Shown in pieces: positions 61,909 through 64,000 of a stretch of 64,000 bases of DNA. Location of the stretch: contig OY970276.1 in the NCBI GenBank assembly GCA_963715785.1, positions 2,604,001 through 2,668,000 on the forward strand, given 5' to 3'. The notes under the pieces were generated by a model that worked only from the letters and a program-made list of their open reading frames with translations, was not told the origin of the DNA and did not search any database. Origin of the DNA: LD21 sp963715785. Its GTDB lineage: Bacteria; Bacteroidota; Bacteroidia; Bacteroidales; VadinHA17. A program made the translations under genes and the position numbers. Within the stretch, counting starts at the first letter, position 1. Each line of letters starts with the position of its first letter.

Positions 61909-63231
61909 ATGACTACCCGGCGTGAATTCATCCAAAAATCAGCAATTGGTGCAGCAGGTCTGACCCTTAGTGCAAAAAGCTATTCCCGTATCTCTGGTGC
62001 AAACGACAGGGTTCGCGTTGGCATTGTTGGATTTTCCGACAGGTTCAGGTCTTCACTAGCCCCGGCATTTCTGAGTCAGGCGAAAGAATTTAATTTTGAG
62101 ATCGTTGCTGTATCAGATCTTTGGAACAGGCGGCGCGATGAAGCTGAGTCCTTTTTCAAGGGTCATGGAATAACAATCAGAAAAGCACGTAACAATGATG
62201 AATTATACAGTGGGAAGGATACAGACGCGGTTATTATAAGTACCGCAGATTTTCAGCATGCACTTGTTCTTGCTGAAGCCGTAAGAGCCGGGCAGGATGC
62301 ATATTGTGAAAAGCCATTTGCCGAATCAATGGCAGATGCACGCGAGGCCCGGAAAGCGGTTCAGGAATCAAAGAAGATTGTTCAGATAGGCTCGCAGAGA
62401 AGAAGCACTCCAAACTATATTGCGGCTAATGATTATATCAGGTCAGGAAAGTTCGGGAAAATTGTAATGGTGGAGATGTCATGGAATGTCAACCAGCCGG
62501 GCAGGTGGCGAAGGCCGCAGCTTACCTCAATAATCAAAGAGTCGGATACCGACTGGAAAAGATTCCAGATGAATCGTCAACCTGCCGCCTGGGATCCACG
62601 TAAATATCTTGAATTCAGGTTATTCTGGCCATACTCTTCCGGAATACCGGGGCAGTGGATGGCACATCAGATTGATACTGTTCACTGGTTTACAGGGCTG
62701 AATCATCCGAGAAGCGTTGCCGCGAACGGAGGTATCTATCTCTGGAAAGACGGCCGCACAAATTTTGATACAATGACAGCTGTTATGGATTATGGAGATG
62801 AGAATTCCGGATTTCAGGTTGTTTATACTTCTCGTTTTACCAACTCCGCCGGAGGCACAAAAGAGATCTATTTCTCAAATGGTGGCTCACTTAATCTCGA
62901 CACAAATAAGATCAATTCAGACGGAGGACTTACCGCTGGCGATGCTAAAGAAATGAATATGAAGGCAAATCTACTGGAATCAATGGATTTGCCCGGATTT
63001 AAAATTGAGACAGGTGCAAACACCGGGTCGGATCCTATGACCAATGCGCATATGAGGAACTGGCTTGAATGCGTTCGAAGCCGAAACAAGCCAAATGCTG
63101 ACATCATGGCCGGATATAATCACTCAATTGCAACTATTATGTGTACAGCGGCACTCAGAACAGGTCAGAAAGCTACTTTCGATGAAGAGAGTCAGGAGGT
63201 CCTTGCAGGAGGTAAGATCTTCAGGTATTAA
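61909..63231 (+). CDS. Gfo/Idh/MocA family oxidoreductase with Tat-type signal
   Basis: From the ATG at 61909 this 440-residue protein begins MTTRREFIQKSAIGAAGLTL, a twin-arginine-type export signal. A Rossmann fold follows (RVGIVGFSDRF, EIVAVSDLW), with DTDAVIISTADFQHA, and the family EKPFAESMADAREARKAVQ. The C-terminal sugar-binding domain has NQPGRWRRPQL, HQIDTVHWFTG and HMRNWLECVRS. Such exported Gfo/Idh enzymes oxidise or epimerise sugars or their glycosides. It is followed after 37 bases by a DUF6807 gene, a frequent companion. Confidence 0.85.
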   Translation: MTTRREFIQKSAIGAAGLTLSAKSYSRISGANDRVRVGIVGFSDRFRSSLAPAFLSQAKEFNFEIVAVSDLWNRRRDEAESFFKGHGITIRKARNNDELYSGKDTDAVIISTADFQHALVLAEAVRAGQDAYCEKPFAESMADAREARKAVQESKKIVQIGSQRRSTPNYIAANDYIRSGKFGKIVMVEMSWNVNQPGRWRRPQLTSIIKESDTDWKRFQMNRQPAAWDPRKYLEFRLFWPYSSGIPGQWMAHQIDTVHWFTGLNHPRSVAANGGIYLWKDGRTNFDTMTAVMDYGDENSGFQVVYTSRFTNSAGGTKEIYFSNGGSLNLDTNKINSDGGLTAGDAKEMNMKANLLESMDLPGFKIETGANTGSDPMTNAHMRNWLECVRSRNKPNADIMAGYNHSIATIMCTAALRTGQKATFDEESQEVLAGGKIFRY

Positions 63232-63268
63232 ATATTTTTTTATTTTGAAAACATTTAATTACAGGTCG

Positions 63269-64000
63269 ATGAGCACAATACGCAAATCCAATTTTTTATT
63301 AATTCCTATATGTCTGTTTTCAGGAATCCTATTGCAGGCGCAAGCAGTTAAAAACAGCTCGGTAAGACTTATCAGGGATGACGAGAAGCATAAGATCGAT
63401 ATCCTTGTTAACGGAAGCTTATTCACAACATACAGGTATGGTGAAAATTTTGAGAAACCAGTTTTATTTCCTGTAATTGCTGCTGATGGCAAAGTAATAA
63501 CCAGGGGGTTCCCAATTGAACCAAGAGCCGGCGAGCGGATAGACCACCCGCACCAGGTAGGAATCTGGTTTAACTATGGCAACATCAATGGCCTGGATTT
63601 CTGGAATAACTCATCTGCAATTCCGGCAGGTAAAAAGGATTCATATGGGCATATAGTTCTGCAAAAAATTGTGAGCACGGTGAGTGGTGAAAGGGGAATT
63701 CTTGAAATTATCGCAAAATGGGAGGACAACCATGGAAATGCATTACTGACCGAACAGACGAAGTACCTTTTTTCGGGGGATGCAAATTCCCGCACTATTG
63801 ATCACATTTCCACCTTAACAGCAGTAAATGGGAGTGTCACAATAGGCGAAAGCAAGGAAGGCATGTTTGCTATCAGGGTAGACAGGGCATTTGAAATGCC
63901 TTCCGACGAATCTCTGATTTTCACTGATGAAAAAGGAAATCCTACCACTGTAAAGGCAATGGATAATAAAGGAGTTAATGGGATGTACACTTCCAGCAGC
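63269..64000 (+). CDS. DUF6807 (PmoA-like) secreted protein, 3' end outside window
   Basis: The frame is open from the ATG at 63269 to the last base, so the gene is cut by the window edge after 244 codons. A signal peptide (about 1-25, ending LLQAQA) leads into DILVNGSLFTTYRYGENFEKPVLFPVIAADGK and RAGERIDHPHQVGIWFNYGNINGLDFWN. The HPHQxGxWF segment is the hallmark of DUF6807 (formerly PmoA-like). The family is common in polysaccharide loci, often beside Gfo/Idh oxidoreductases; its activity is not established. Confidence 0.8.
   Translation, partial: MSTIRKSNFLLIPICLFSGILLQAQAVKNSSVRLIRDDEKHKIDILVNGSLFTTYRYGENFEKPVLFPVIAADGKVITRGFPIEPRAGERIDHPHQVGIWFNYGNINGLDFWNNSSAIPAGKKDSYGHIVLQKIVSTVSGERGILEIIAKWEDNHGNALLTEQTKYLFSGDANSRTIDHISTLTAVNGSVTIGESKEGMFAIRVDRAFEMPSDESLIFTDEKGNPTTVKAMDNKGVNGMYTSSS

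Noticed and set aside
51506..64000. Canonical polysaccharide utilisation locus with SusC/SusD
   Set aside because: Glycosidase-like genes are present, but no SusC-type TonB-dependent transporter or SusD lipoprotein is found within the window.

Overview
The window looks like a chromosomal segment of a Bacteroidota bacterium, probably Bacteroidales/Marinilabiliales and probably anaerobic or microaerophilic. The evidence is type IX secretion (T9SS) parts (PorP/SprF, a CHU_C-type C-terminal domain, a T9SS plug/DUF5103 protein), many lipoprotein and secreted proteins, Bacteroidota-type -7 promoter elements (TAnnTTTG), the futalosine menaquinone route, a fused 2-oxoacid dehydrogenase E1, and a tungsten-type aldehyde:ferredoxin oxidoreductase (AOR). 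The first and last genes are cut by the window edges. No rRNA, tRNA, insertion sequence, prophage or CRISPR array was seen.

Layout. 1-10.1 kb is mostly housekeeping: a partial PEP/pyruvate-binding protein, fabD, an overlapping GTP cyclohydrolase/pyruvoyl-tetrahydropterin synthase pair, a CsbD-like stress protein, mqnB-mqnD, Fe/Mn superoxide dismutase, a nitroreductase, and a proline dehydrogenase whose stop codon lies inside a three-block hexanucleotide repeat array (8924-9232). 10.3-15.4 kb carries an ECF sigma factor overlapping a membrane protein with PKD and CHU_C domains, then a PorP/SprF protein, an OmpH/Skp chaperone and a glycosyltransferase. 15.5-25.6 kb is a tungsten-enzyme island: ThiF- and ThiS-like proteins divergent from AOR, a WtpABC-type oxyanion transporter, MoeA, a short MoaA, MoaC and a MogA/MoaB protein. 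25.6-36.8 kb has the T9SS plug protein, ApbE, fused E1, an HPr-kinase/PEPCK-like P-loop protein, YqgE, HolA, AMP nucleosidase, a solitary HsdR-N (PD-(D/E)XK) protein and a Nudix protein with a long helical tail.

37-40.2 kb holds a secreted alpha/beta hydrolase with a decayed fragment of a paralogous N-terminal domain just downstream, and the selenium pair yedF-selD. 40.5-48.6 kb is a compact phosphate regulon: porin, pstS, pstC-pstA-pstB, and, convergent to them, phoU-phoB-phoR. The same 11-bp sequence, in the transcriptional orientation, lies upstream of both the porin and phoU. 48.9-64 kb is outer-membrane and carbohydrate related: a FadL-type channel, a GH106-like lipoprotein, a GH43-like enzyme, a DUF4350-like protein, a beta-lactamase-fold hydrolase, an MG2-like protein, an HGSNAT/DUF5009-like acyltransferase, a 5'-nucleotidase, a Gfo/Idh/MocA oxidoreductase and a partial DUF6807 protein.

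How they work together: the transporter would supply tungstate, and MoaA/MoaC/MogA/MoeA with the ThiS/ThiF pair would build the pterin cofactor for AOR. No MoaE is present here. The sigma/CHU_C/PorP trio looks like a cell-surface signalling unit tied to type IX secretion. Functions are assigned by reading motifs in the sequence; no database search was run.
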